Shown here: one piece after another, positions 40,473 to 48,543 of the stretch | How positions within the stretch are numbered: the first letter of the stretch is position 1 | Layout of the letters: the number at the start of each line of letters is the position of its first letter | Assembly (NCBI GenBank): GCA_016721435.1 | Contig: JADKIC010000011.1 | Coordinates: 1-64,000 of the forward strand | Reading direction: 5' to 3' | DNA: 64,000 nt | Source: Bacteroidota bacterium | GTDB lineage: Bacteria > Bacteroidota > Bacteroidia > AKYH767-A > OLB10 | The notes under the pieces: model-generated | Databases searched by the model: none | What the model saw: the letters and a program-made list of their open reading frames with translations, nothing else | Told to the model about the DNA's origin: nothing | Made by a program: the position numbers and the translations under genes

Positions 40473-41969
40473 GTGAAAGCATTTCTAAAGAACATTGATA
40501 AAATCCATACCCTTGGACAATTGCGTGAGTCGGACTATCGCTCACAAGGTGTGAAGAGCGAGATGAGAGAGAACCTAATAGAAGCATTGAAAAGTGGGCA
40601 GACTCTTTTTAAACCTATTAAAGGCTACGAAGATTCCGTCATTCCGCATTTAGAAAATGCTATTCTCTCCAGACATAACATCATTTTATTAGGATTAAGA
40701 GGTCAGGCTAAGACCCGTCTTAGTCGCCTGATGGTAGATTTACTGGATGAATATGTTCCGGTTATTGATCAAAGCGAAATAAATGATGATCCCTTTCATC
40801 CTATTTCTTCATACGGAAAAGATCGTATTCAGGAAGCCGGAGAAGATACTCCCATTTCCTGGTTACACAGGGATGAACGCTATATTGAGAAACTGGCTAC
40901 ACCGGATGTTTCCGTTGCAGATCTTATCGGTGATTTGGATCCCATTAAGGCGGCCGCACTGCGCCTAACGTATGCGGACGAAAGAGTCATTCATTATGGA
41001 TTAATCCCGCGATCCCATCGTTGTATTTTTGTCATCAATGAATTACCCGACTTACAGCCCCGCATTCAGGTGGCATTGTTTAATATCTTGCAAGAGGGAG
41101 ATATACAGATCCGTGGATTCCGTTTGCGCTTACCATTGGATATCCAGTTTGTGTTTACTGCCAATCCGGAAGACTATACCAACCGCGGATCCATCGTTAC
41201 TCCTTTAAAAGATCGTATTGGAAGTCAGATTCTGACACATTATCCAAGGACGGTAGAGATATCGGCCAGTATCACACAGCAGGAATCAAAAATCCCGGCT
41301 GACCAGAAAAACAACATTCATATTCCTCCTCTCTTACTTCGACTCATTGAGCAAGTCGCTTTTGAAGCCCGAAAGAGTGAATACATCGATCAGAAAAGTG
41401 GAGTTTCGGCTCGCTTGACAATATCAGCCCTTGAGAATTTATACAGTGCAGTTCAGCGACGTATGCTGATGAATAATGAGAAATCAGCCACAGCACGAAT
41501 TGCGGACCTTTACGGGGCTATACCTGCCATAACCGGAAAGGTGGAGCTCGTTTATGAAGGAGAGGTGGAAGGCATTGCCAATGTAGCCTATATGCTGATC
41601 GGCAAAGCTATTCGTGCCGAGTATGTGAATTACTTCCCTGATCCGGAAAGGATGAAAAAGTCGAAGCAAAGAAATCCTTATGCGGATATTCTCCAATGGT
41701 TCAATGAAGGAAATGAACTGGATATTCTTCATACCGTTTCTCAGAAAAAGTACAATGAAGTTTTAACCGCTGTGAAAGGCCTTAAAACGTTGATGAAAGA
41801 ATACGTGCAAGATACCCCCGAGGAAGATAAATTATTTCTGATGGAATTCATCCTGCATGGACTTTCAGAGTATTCCCAAATCAGCAAGCGGAAACTGGAT
41901 GGAAGTATGAAATTCAGTGATCTTGTTGGAAGTATTTTTAAGATGGATCAGGAAAATAAGGACGAATAG
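40473..41969 (+). CDS. AAA ATPase, Mg-chelatase ChlI/MoxR-like
   Basis: 498 residues starting at GTG 40473. The P-loop is LLGLRGQAKTRLSRLM, with the K-T of Walker A but Q-A in place of the usual SGK spacing. The Walker B strand reads CIFVINELPDL, with Asn in place of the usual Asp before Glu. QVALFNILQEGDIQIRGF is the helix-2/presensor insert typical of ChlI/MoxR, followed by the sensor VFTANPEDY and arginine-rich PLKDRIGSQI. It is the ATPase partner of the VWA protein just upstream and probably forms a hexamer acting on a shared client. Confidence 0.88.
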   Translation: MKAFLKNIDKIHTLGQLRESDYRSQGVKSEMRENLIEALKSGQTLFKPIKGYEDSVIPHLENAILSRHNIILLGLRGQAKTRLSRLMVDLLDEYVPVIDQSEINDDPFHPISSYGKDRIQEAGEDTPISWLHRDERYIEKLATPDVSVADLIGDLDPIKAAALRLTYADERVIHYGLIPRSHRCIFVINELPDLQPRIQVALFNILQEGDIQIRGFRLRLPLDIQFVFTANPEDYTNRGSIVTPLKDRIGSQILTHYPRTVEISASITQQESKIPADQKNNIHIPPLLLRLIEQVAFEARKSEYIDQKSGVSARLTISALENLYSAVQRRMLMNNEKSATARIADLYGAIPAITGKVELVYEGEVEGIANVAYMLIGKAIRAEYVNYFPDPERMKKSKQRNPYADILQWFNEGNELDILHTVSQKKYNEVLTAVKGLKTLMKEYVQDTPEEDKLFLMEFILHGLSEYSQISKRKLDGSMKFSDLVGSIFKMDQENKDE

Positions 41970-42045
41970 TTATTGCGTGAAATCTAATTGTACTGGCTAC
42001 TCCTCATAAAATAAAATTAATAGACAAAAAATCATAAATCAAACC

Positions 42046-42555
42046 AATGTTAAGTGTACTTCTTACCTTTCTCCTGCTCCTGCAGCCGGATGCATCCATT
42101 TACTCATTCAAAGTGAAAGACATTAATGGAAAACAATTGATTTCTCCTCTTTCAAAGGAAAGAAAATATTAATCGTAAATACCGCTTCGGAATGTGGATA
42201 TACACCTCAATATGCCGACCTTGAAAAATTACATAAGCAGTATGGAAAAAAAGTGGTGGTAATAGGATTTCCTGCGAATAATTTTGGCGGACAGGAACCG
42301 GGAACCAATCAGGAAATTAAATCCTTTTGTTCAAAGAATTACAATGTATCCTTTTTGATGGCGGAGAAGGTGTCGGTGAAGGGCAGTGATATCTCTCCTT
42401 TATTTAAATGGCTTATTGCACAGGAAAATCCCGATTTCAAAGGCGATATTGGGTGGAATTTTGAGAAAATCCTGCTGGATGAAAATGGAAAAGTGATTCG
42501 AAGATATAAATCAAAAGTAAAACCTCTTGATGCTGCCATCACCGGTGAATTGTGA
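42046..42555 (+). CDS. Glutathione peroxidase-like thiol peroxidase (one frame break)
   Basis: About 168 residues with a hydrophobic leader (MLSVLLTFLLLLQPDAS), so probably exported. The catalytic block is VNTASECGYTPQYADLEKLH, with cysteine in place of selenocysteine. Gln is in FPANNFGGQEPG and Trp in IGWNFEKILLD, completing the catalytic tetrad. The frame breaks at about 42140-42165: SPLSKERKY-stop competes with IDFSSFKGKKILI in the other frame. It removes hydroperoxides, likely using thioredoxin-type reductants. Confidence 0.88.
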
Positions 42556-42619
42556 TTTTTGATGAGTTCCTAATTCTCTGCTATCGTTGAATGAACAGCG
42601 CAGTTAACTCCTACAGTAA

Positions 42620-43309
42620 CTACTCTTTCACCAACAGCCGCACCCCCTTCCCATGAAGTGAAACGATTTCGATGTCGGGATCGTTCTTCAGGTACTTACG
42701 CAGTTTTGTAATGAAGACATCCATACTTCTTCCGTTAAAATAGTTGTCGTCTCCCCAAATGATTTTTAATGCTTTAGTACGGGGCAGAAGATCGTTCTTA
42801 TGGAGGCATAGTAACCGTAGTAATTCTGCTTCCTTGGGTGAAATCTGTATGGACTCCTCACCATTTTTTATAATCCTCAATTTATAATCGAAGTTGTATT
42901 TTCCGATTGTAAAATCCGATTTATCCTCCAGTTCATTTATTCCCAATGATCTCTTTAAAACATTCTTGATTTTATAGAGAAGCACATCTGTATCAAAAGG
43001 TTTTGTTAAGTAATCATCCCCGCCAATGCGATAGCCGGTGATCATATCCTCCTTCATACTTTTTGCCGTAAGAAAGAAAACAGGTGTTTTTTTATCCTGT
43101 TCCCTGATCTGCTTCGCCAGAGAGAATCCGTCCATTTTAGGCATCATTACATCCAGGATGATGAGATCAAAGCCTCCCTTAGCAGAAGTATGGAGTCCTT
43201 CAATGCCATCCCGAACCAGTGTGACACGATACTCATTTAATTCCAGGAAATTCTTTAATACATTTCCAAAATTAACATCGTCCTCCACTAATAGAATATT
43301 GGCGTTCAT
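42620..43309 (-). CDS. OmpR-family response regulator
   Basis: 229 residues, intact. The receiver has acidic pocket LLVEDDVNF, acceptor aspartate in LIILDVMMPKMDG, Thr in VFFLTAKSM and Lys in DDYLTKPFD. The winged-helix output domain contains ISPKEAELLRLLCLH, IIWGDDNYFNGRSMDVFITKLRKYLK and IVSLHGKGVRLL. The histidine kinase gene lies 6 bases upstream on the same strand. Their shared upstream region holds four phased TTAAC repeats, which suit an OmpR-type dimer chain. Confidence 0.93.
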   Translation of the reverse strand: MNANILLVEDDVNFGNVLKNFLELNEYRVTLVRDGIEGLHTSAKGGFDLIILDVMMPKMDGFSLAKQIREQDKKTPVFFLTAKSMKEDMITGYRIGGDDYLTKPFDTDVLLYKIKNVLKRSLGINELEDKSDFTIGKYNFDYKLRIIKNGEESIQISPKEAELLRLLCLHKNDLLPRTKALKIIWGDDNYFNGRSMDVFITKLRKYLKNDPDIEIVSLHGKGVRLLVKE

Positions 43310-43315
43310 TGTATT

Positions 43316-44965
43316 TTATGATTTAGCAATTGGAATTTTCAATGTGAATGTACTCCCCTTTCCCGGTTCACTCCTTACTTCAACTGTTCCGGAGTGTTTA
43401 TCCATGATCGCTTTTACATAGCTCAGACCTAATCCAAAGCCTTTCACATCATGAACATTTCCCGATTGTACCCTATAAAAATTATCGAATATTTTACTTT
43501 GTACCTCAGGGGTCATCCCAATCCCTTTGTCGGATATACTAACAGAGATGAAATTACCTTCATTAGTGGATTCTACCAGAATCTCCGGCGCTTCAGGACT
43601 ATACTTATTCGCATTATCCAGCAAATTGATGATCACATTCATCATGTGATTGGGATCGGCATTGATCTGAGATGGTGTAGCATTCCATTTTTTTATGATC
43701 CCTCCTCCGCGTTGCTCAACGGTAAGTTTCATGCTGGAAATGGCTGCATCTACAAGGTCTTCCAGGGCTATGATTTCCATATTAAAAACCATTTCACCTT
43801 TATCAATTTGGGCCATCTGAAGAACCGTTTCCACCTGACGTAACATCCTTTGATTTTCATCACGAATGATATCCGTGTAGAACCTCAGTTTCTCAGGAGA
43901 TTGATACACTCTTGGATCATTCATGGAGTCATTGGCGATGGCTATGGTCGCAATGGGAGTTTTGAACTCATGCGTCATGTTATTGATAAAATCATTCTTC
44001 ATTTCAGCTAATTTTTTCTGACGAAGAATCACGCGCAAAGTATAGGAGAAACCCCATATAACAAGTCCGGTGAAAATGAATGACAAGGCGAGTAAAGGCA
44101 GGATGCTATTCAGCAAATAATTGTTTTTATCTTTTATTACAATGGACAATACATCATCCTTTTTAAATACATCATTTGGGAAAAGCGTTAGTTTAAAATT
44201 ACTGGTCAGAATGCCCGAAGTATCAGCGAGGGAGTCAGCATAAAGTACTGTTTTTCCGCTGTTCTTAATAATACCATAGCTATAATCATTTCCTATATTC
44301 CAGTTCTTCATTTCCACCCTTACAATAGAGTCGAGAGATCGTTTACTGATTCTATCAAAAATATTTCCATTCGGATCTACAATTTGAAAAGTCAGCTTCT
44401 GCATCATGGAATTTAACTTTTGTAAACGTGTCTGCATCCGTTTTTCTGTGATCCACTCCATGGAATCCGGAAGAAAATGCTGCTCCTCTAGTTTTAAGGC
44501 GATGATTTCTTTTTGTTGTATATCTTTTTCTATTCTGATGTCAAGCGTAGAATCTAATCTGAAATACCCGCCCTCTCCCGACTTCTTGCACTCATCATTC
44601 TTCTATCTGTAAGAGTCGATACGGTTATTGAGCTCTTTTCTAAACTACATTAAAGCTCCGGGTTGAGGTGGCGGTGGCGGTGCATCTGAAGCGATTTCAG
44701 TCAGTATGCGCAATAAACTATCATTCATGCCATGACTCGTAACCGACGAATCCCCGTTGGCTATATAATTCTTCACTACAATGCGAAGGTTTTCACTTTC
44801 TTCAATTTGTTCGACCATCCTATTCATAGCCAGCATCACATTCTGATCAAATTGATGGGCTTTTAATTCAAAATCATGCTTCAGCCAATACGATTGCATG
44901 GCTATGAGACCCAGCATGGCGATACTCATCATTAATACGATAAACCTGAACCTGACTTTATTCAT
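43316..44965 (-). CDS. Sensor histidine kinase (frame broken in the periplasmic region)
   Basis: About 548 residues. The N-terminus MNKVRFRFIVLMMSIAMLGLIAMQ is a transmembrane helix; I choose ATG 44965 over an in-frame ATG at 45013, which would add 16 residues. The periplasmic sensor region is broken between about 44640 (just after a PPPPP stretch) and 44465. A second helix (ILPLLALSFIFTGLVIWGFSY) precedes the DHp helix with phospho-histidine in NMTHEFKTPIATIA. The ATPase domain has the N box VIINLLDNANKYSP, SDKGIGMTP and GFGLGLSYVKAI. It pairs with the regulator downstream. The signal is unknown. Confidence 0.9.
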
Positions 44966-45005
44966 GAACACCAAAATTAGTTGATAAAAACGCAGGTAAA
45001 ACATC

Positions 45006-45042
45006 TTAACCATATATTAACTGCGGTTAACAAGCCATTAAC
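45006..45042. promoter_or_regulatory. Four TTAAC direct repeats phased by 10-11 bases
   Basis: TTAAC occurs at 45006, 45017, 45027 and 45038, steps of 11, 10 and 11 bases, in the 131-base gap between the divergent kinase and exported-protein genes. Direct repeats at helical pitch are the usual binding sites of OmpR/PhoB-type regulators. Confidence 0.6.
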
Positions 45043-45064
45043 CACCGCACCTGAATTACAGACC

Positions 45065-45072
45065 TATGTTTG
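45065..45072 (+). promoter_or_regulatory. Probable -7 promoter element of the exported charged protein
   Basis: TATGTTTG matches TAnnTTTG, 25 bases before ATG 45097 and 23 bases after the last TTAAC repeat. Confidence 0.5.
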
Positions 45073-45096
45073 CCTTACTTAAAAATTATAAACATC

Positions 45097-45666
45097 ATGA
45101 ATCTATTCAACCCATTGTTATTGGGTCTGGTGATGATAACATCACAGGCTCTTTCAGTAAACCCGGACTCAACCAGGAGGAGTACGGAAAAAATTACCAT
45201 CCATATCACTAGGGAAAAAGACGGTAAGAAAACCGTGATCGACACCAGCTTTTCTTCCGGTGGCGATAAAGAAATCGAAAAATTTATGCAGGATCATGAT
45301 TTAGAAATGAGTATGTCAAAGGGCGACGGCAGAACAAAAGTGATGAAATGGAAGGACGAAGGCACCGGTAAAGAGAAGAAAATGGAAATCGTTATTGACG
45401 GACCGGAACCCCCATCGCCACCCCGAACCCCTCGTGCTCCCGGTGAACTATCTGACGAGGATGTGCAAGTTTTCTCGTATCAGTTTTCGGATGAGGACCA
45501 TGAGATGGATATAAAGGAAATGAAAGAGAAAATGGAAAGGGAATTTGAATTTACAAATAAGTCCGGTAAAGTCATGAGAATTATAGATTCAGATGACATG
45601 GATTCACGCAAGAAAAGAAAAAGTAAAAAAATGAAGAAGCGAATTATCATCATTGAGGAAATTTAA
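45097..45666 (+). CDS. Exported, highly charged protein next to a two-component system
   Basis: 189 residues of no recognised family. A signal-like N-terminus (MNLFNPLLLGLVMITSQALS) precedes a region rich in Lys, Asp and Glu. A proline-rich hinge follows (PEPPSPPRTPRAPG), then an acidic stretch (SDEDVQVFSYQFSDEDHEMD) and a strongly basic tail (RKKRKSKKMKKR) ending IIIIEEI. The frame opens earlier, at TTG 45070, but that codon lies inside the TATGTTTG promoter box, so I choose ATG 45097. Divergent placement from the kinase suggests regulation by it, possibly as a periplasmic sensor accessory like CpxP or Spy. That role is inference from position only. Confidence 0.65.
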   Translation: MNLFNPLLLGLVMITSQALSVNPDSTRRSTEKITIHITREKDGKKTVIDTSFSSGGDKEIEKFMQDHDLEMSMSKGDGRTKVMKWKDEGTGKEKKMEIVIDGPEPPSPPRTPRAPGELSDEDVQVFSYQFSDEDHEMDIKEMKEKMEREFEFTNKSGKVMRIIDSDDMDSRKKRKSKKMKKRIIIIEEI

Positions 45667-45692
45667 GCATCAATCGTGGAGTCAATGAATCC

Positions 45693-45736
45693 GGCCCGAT
45701 ATACCAGTTAGAAATCAGAGGTATGCCGGGCCTTTT
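45693..45736 (+). terminator. Terminator after the exported charged protein
   Basis: GGCCCG-A-TATACC pairs imperfectly with GGTATGCCGGGCC (about 45720-45732) and is followed by TTTT. Confidence 0.65.
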
Positions 45737-45791
45737 ATATACTTTAACACCGGAGTATTCATGCAAATAAAAGATTTCTATCTTTACCTTA

Positions 45792-46752
45792 TTGCGGCAA
45801 CTGACTTCATATATAAAGGTATTCATTCGATTTAGATTTCTTCAGATCGGAAGAGAATTAAAAGCAACAGGAATATTTATTTCTTTCCTGATCCTTGGTT
45901 CTTTACTCCTTTTAATGGTCAATTTAACGGCATTGCTGGACCATCCGGAACATTCCATATACGTATTGCTTGCTTCTTTTATTCCTGTTTCAATTGTCGG
46001 TTTAAGGAAAGATTCCGTCTTTCTGAGAAAGTTCAGTGCACATTACAAGTTGATTATTTGTGCTGATTTGATTGTTTTTAGTTTGCCATTTCTTTTGTTG
46101 TTCATCCTGAAGTCCTGCTACCTTTACATTCCGATCCTTTTGTCAGTGATTTTGATGGTTGCCTATCGGCCGGTAGTATTTTCAACCCCTTCAGCCAAAG
46201 GCTTAAAATTGAAATTAATTTCATCTATCAACTTTGAATGGCGGGCAGGGGTCAGGCAGCACCGCATTCTGCTCCTATTGCTCTATATTCTAAGTTTGGT
46301 GCTGCTTCCTTTTCCTATTGTTTCTTTAGCGGGCGTCTGGTTCTTGCATTTTGTTTTTATCTCTTTTTATCAATACAATGAACCGGCTTCTTTTATTGCC
46401 GTATATGGACGAAGCGGTAAGGAAATTCTTTTTTCGAAGATCAGAAAGGCATTGACCCTGCAAGCTATTTTTCAATTTCCGGTGATTATTTTATATGCTA
46501 TTTTTCAGGAGGGCACATTGCTGATACCGTTTGTGGTTTTTTCTCCTGCTTCAGATGAGCATGGCATTTGCAATCATTGCCAAATATGCTTTCTATCATC
46601 CTGACTCCCCGGCAGGGCCCTCTCAATTCTATCAATATTTATCTTTTCTCAGTTTCTTGATTCCTTTTCTTGTACCCATTCCTCTTCTATTAAGTCTTAT
46701 CTGGTTCCGCCGGGCCTCTATAAATCTCAATAAGTATGTTGCTGGCTATTAA
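45792..46752 (+). CDS. ABC transporter membrane subunit, uncharacterised (one frame break)
   Basis: About 318 residues with eight or so hydrophobic helices, for example IFISFLILGSLLLLMVNL, LILSVILMVAY-type segments and YLSFLSFLIPFLVPIPLLLSL. I recognise no named family, but the gene overlaps the ATPase gene that follows by 17 bases, so it is the permease of that transporter. The frame breaks near 46540, after VVFSPASDEHG, where another frame continues QMSMAFAIIAKYAFYHP. The start appears to be TTG 45792, just after a TATCTTTA box, so the leader may be very short. The substrate is unknown. Confidence 0.7.
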
Positions 46753-47458
46753 AAATCTGAATTTTAATTACGGAAAGTTAAAAGTGCTTTCAGAGGTAAA
46801 TATTAACCTGCCCAAAGGTGAAATCCATGGATTGGTGGGTGTTAACGGATCCGGAAAGACTACTCTTTTGAGATTGATCACAGGATTACTTTCTCCTTTA
46901 AGCGGAGAAATACTATGGGATCAGAGACGTATTGGTGTAAATGATATTATTTACATGGAGTCCAATTTATTTTTTTACCCAAACATGACCGGTCGGGATT
47001 ATATCGATTTCTTTTCTGCCAATAACAGGAATTTCAGGCTGAAAGACTGGAATGATATTTTTCAATTGCCCTTGGATGCATTTATTGATTCCTACAGCTC
47101 CGGCATGCAACGAAAACTCTCAATTCTGGGCGTATTGGCCTTGGACAGACCACTCCTCTTACTGGATGAACCTTTTAATGCACTGGATTTGGAGTCTGTA
47201 GAACTCCTTAAAAAATTAATACTGGTGCTAAAGGAAAAGGGTAAAACCATCCTACTTACCTCCCACGTATTGGAAACACTTACCGGAACCTGCGATGTCA
47301 TTCATTATTTAAATGCAGGAACTATAAGAAATTCTTTTACTAAGAATAGGTATGATAAATTGCAAGAGGAAATCAGTACCTTCACTACAGCGAAATACAG
47401 TGAAAGTATTAAGAATGCAATGAGAAATAACGATGATATAAATTCACATCATGAATAA
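46736..47458 (+). CDS. ABC transporter ATP-binding protein
   Basis: 240 residues, intact. Walker A is GVNGSGKTTLL, the Q-loop region is YMESNLFFYPNMTGRDY, the signature is SYSSGMQRKLSILG, Walker B is LLLLDEPFNALD and the H-loop is LLTSHVLE. The divergent signature SSGMQ is common in CcmA/ABC-2-type exporters. It overlaps the upstream membrane subunit by 17 bases. It is cytoplasmic and powers export of an unknown substrate. Confidence 0.9.
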   Translation: MLLAIKNLNFNYGKLKVLSEVNINLPKGEIHGLVGVNGSGKTTLLRLITGLLSPLSGEILWDQRRIGVNDIIYMESNLFFYPNMTGRDYIDFFSANNRNFRLKDWNDIFQLPLDAFIDSYSSGMQRKLSILGVLALDRPLLLLDEPFNALDLESVELLKKLILVLKEKGKTILLTSHVLETLTGTCDVIHYLNAGTIRNSFTKNRYDKLQEEISTFTTAKYSESIKNAMRNNDDINSHHE

Positions 47459-47497
47459 ACTTGCATAACGTAAATAATGATAACAGCTTCTAATTTT

Positions 47498-48384
47498 CTA
47501 CCGGATGAAAAAAATCAGGAGTTGAATTTTCTCTTCAATTAAGAATCGTCTTTCTTTCAACTCATAAGCATTCCCCTTAGTCATTACATGGACAACCAGG
47601 TTTTCAATACTTATAGGAGAACCCTCTGTAAGATCCGCAATGTTGGAATGTCTGATGCCGTGCCCATCTACAATGATCACTAATCCCGAACCGATAGCTT
47701 CCAAATGGTTATTGTTTTTTATCAATACACCGGTATCTTCTCCTAATCCGATTCCAATACAGGAAGGATTTGAAGCAACCGCTTGTGCCAAGCGACCAAA
47801 GCGTCCACGTTTATCGAAATGAGAGTCAATGATGACATCCTTTATAAAAGCAAGACCGGTAGTAATTTTTACTTCGCCTTTAATGAGAGCCCCTGCACTG
47901 GAGCCCTGATAAATCATCGTATTACTCATGGCCATTGCTCCCGCGCTGGTCCCGGCGATAATAAAATCTTCTTCCTGCAAGCGTTGATGAAGCACAGCAA
48001 GGATTTCAGTCCCACCAAAAATCGTACTCAGACGCAATTGATTTCCTCCAGTCATCATTACGGCTTCACAGCTTTTTATCCGTTCTACAAATTCAGGGTT
48101 CTGTGCATCCGACCGATCGCGGATATGCATGATTTTTATATTGGTACATCCAATTTTACCGAAGGCATGCAAATAATTTTCGCCTACTTCCTGAGGTATA
48201 CTGGAGGCAGTCGTAATGACTTCAATATGAGCATCTTTTAAGCTTTTACACTCATGAACTATTCGAGATAGTATTTGAAGTTCAAAAAAATTGAGATTGT
48301 TTTTTTGCTGAAAATTTGGTTCCGGCTCTGTCCCTTTATCTTCGTTCCCCCAATGGCTATTAATTTTCCCTTAATTATCGGCAT
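47498..48384 (-). CDS. cphB: Cyanophycinase (one frame break)
   Basis: An S51-family serine peptidase that hydrolyses cyanophycin to beta-Asp-Arg dipeptides. After repair it is about 295 residues. ATG 48384 gives MPIIKGKLIAIGG. A base is missing in the following GGGGAA run near 48340, after which NEDKG and NFFELQILSRIVHE read on. The nucleophile serine is in IIAGTSAGAMAMS (G-T-S-A-G). Other blocks are MTGGNQLRL and IDSHFDKRGRFGRL. The gene is divergent from cphA across 159 bases and has a good promoter. The frame ends in RFLIEEKIQLLIFFIR. Confidence 0.9.
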
Positions 48385-48399
48385 AATGGTATTTAAATT

Positions 48400-48431
48400 C
48401 AAAGGTACGGACTTGAATATATTTGATGCAA
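48400..48431 (-). promoter_or_regulatory. Promoter of cphB (TTG-N21-TACCTTTG)
   Basis: On the minus strand TTG (48429-48431 reversed) and TACCTTTG (48400-48407 reversed) are 21 bases apart, 16 bases before the cphB start. On the plus strand TATATTTG at 48418-48425 is a possible but unpaired -7 box for cphA. Confidence 0.55.
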
Positions 48432-48543
48432 GTCGCCTTCATTTGGATGAATACGAAACTATTCTTATTTTCATCGGGCGGAGTGACCTGCTGCCTATGG
48501 TTTATCAACAGGTCGGATATTAAAACTTTATGCAAAAAATACT

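Noticed and set aside
48275..48523. 82-codon plus-strand frame between cphB and cphA
   Set aside because: Its first half lies opposite the corrected cphB N-terminus, and the rest covers the cphB promoter.
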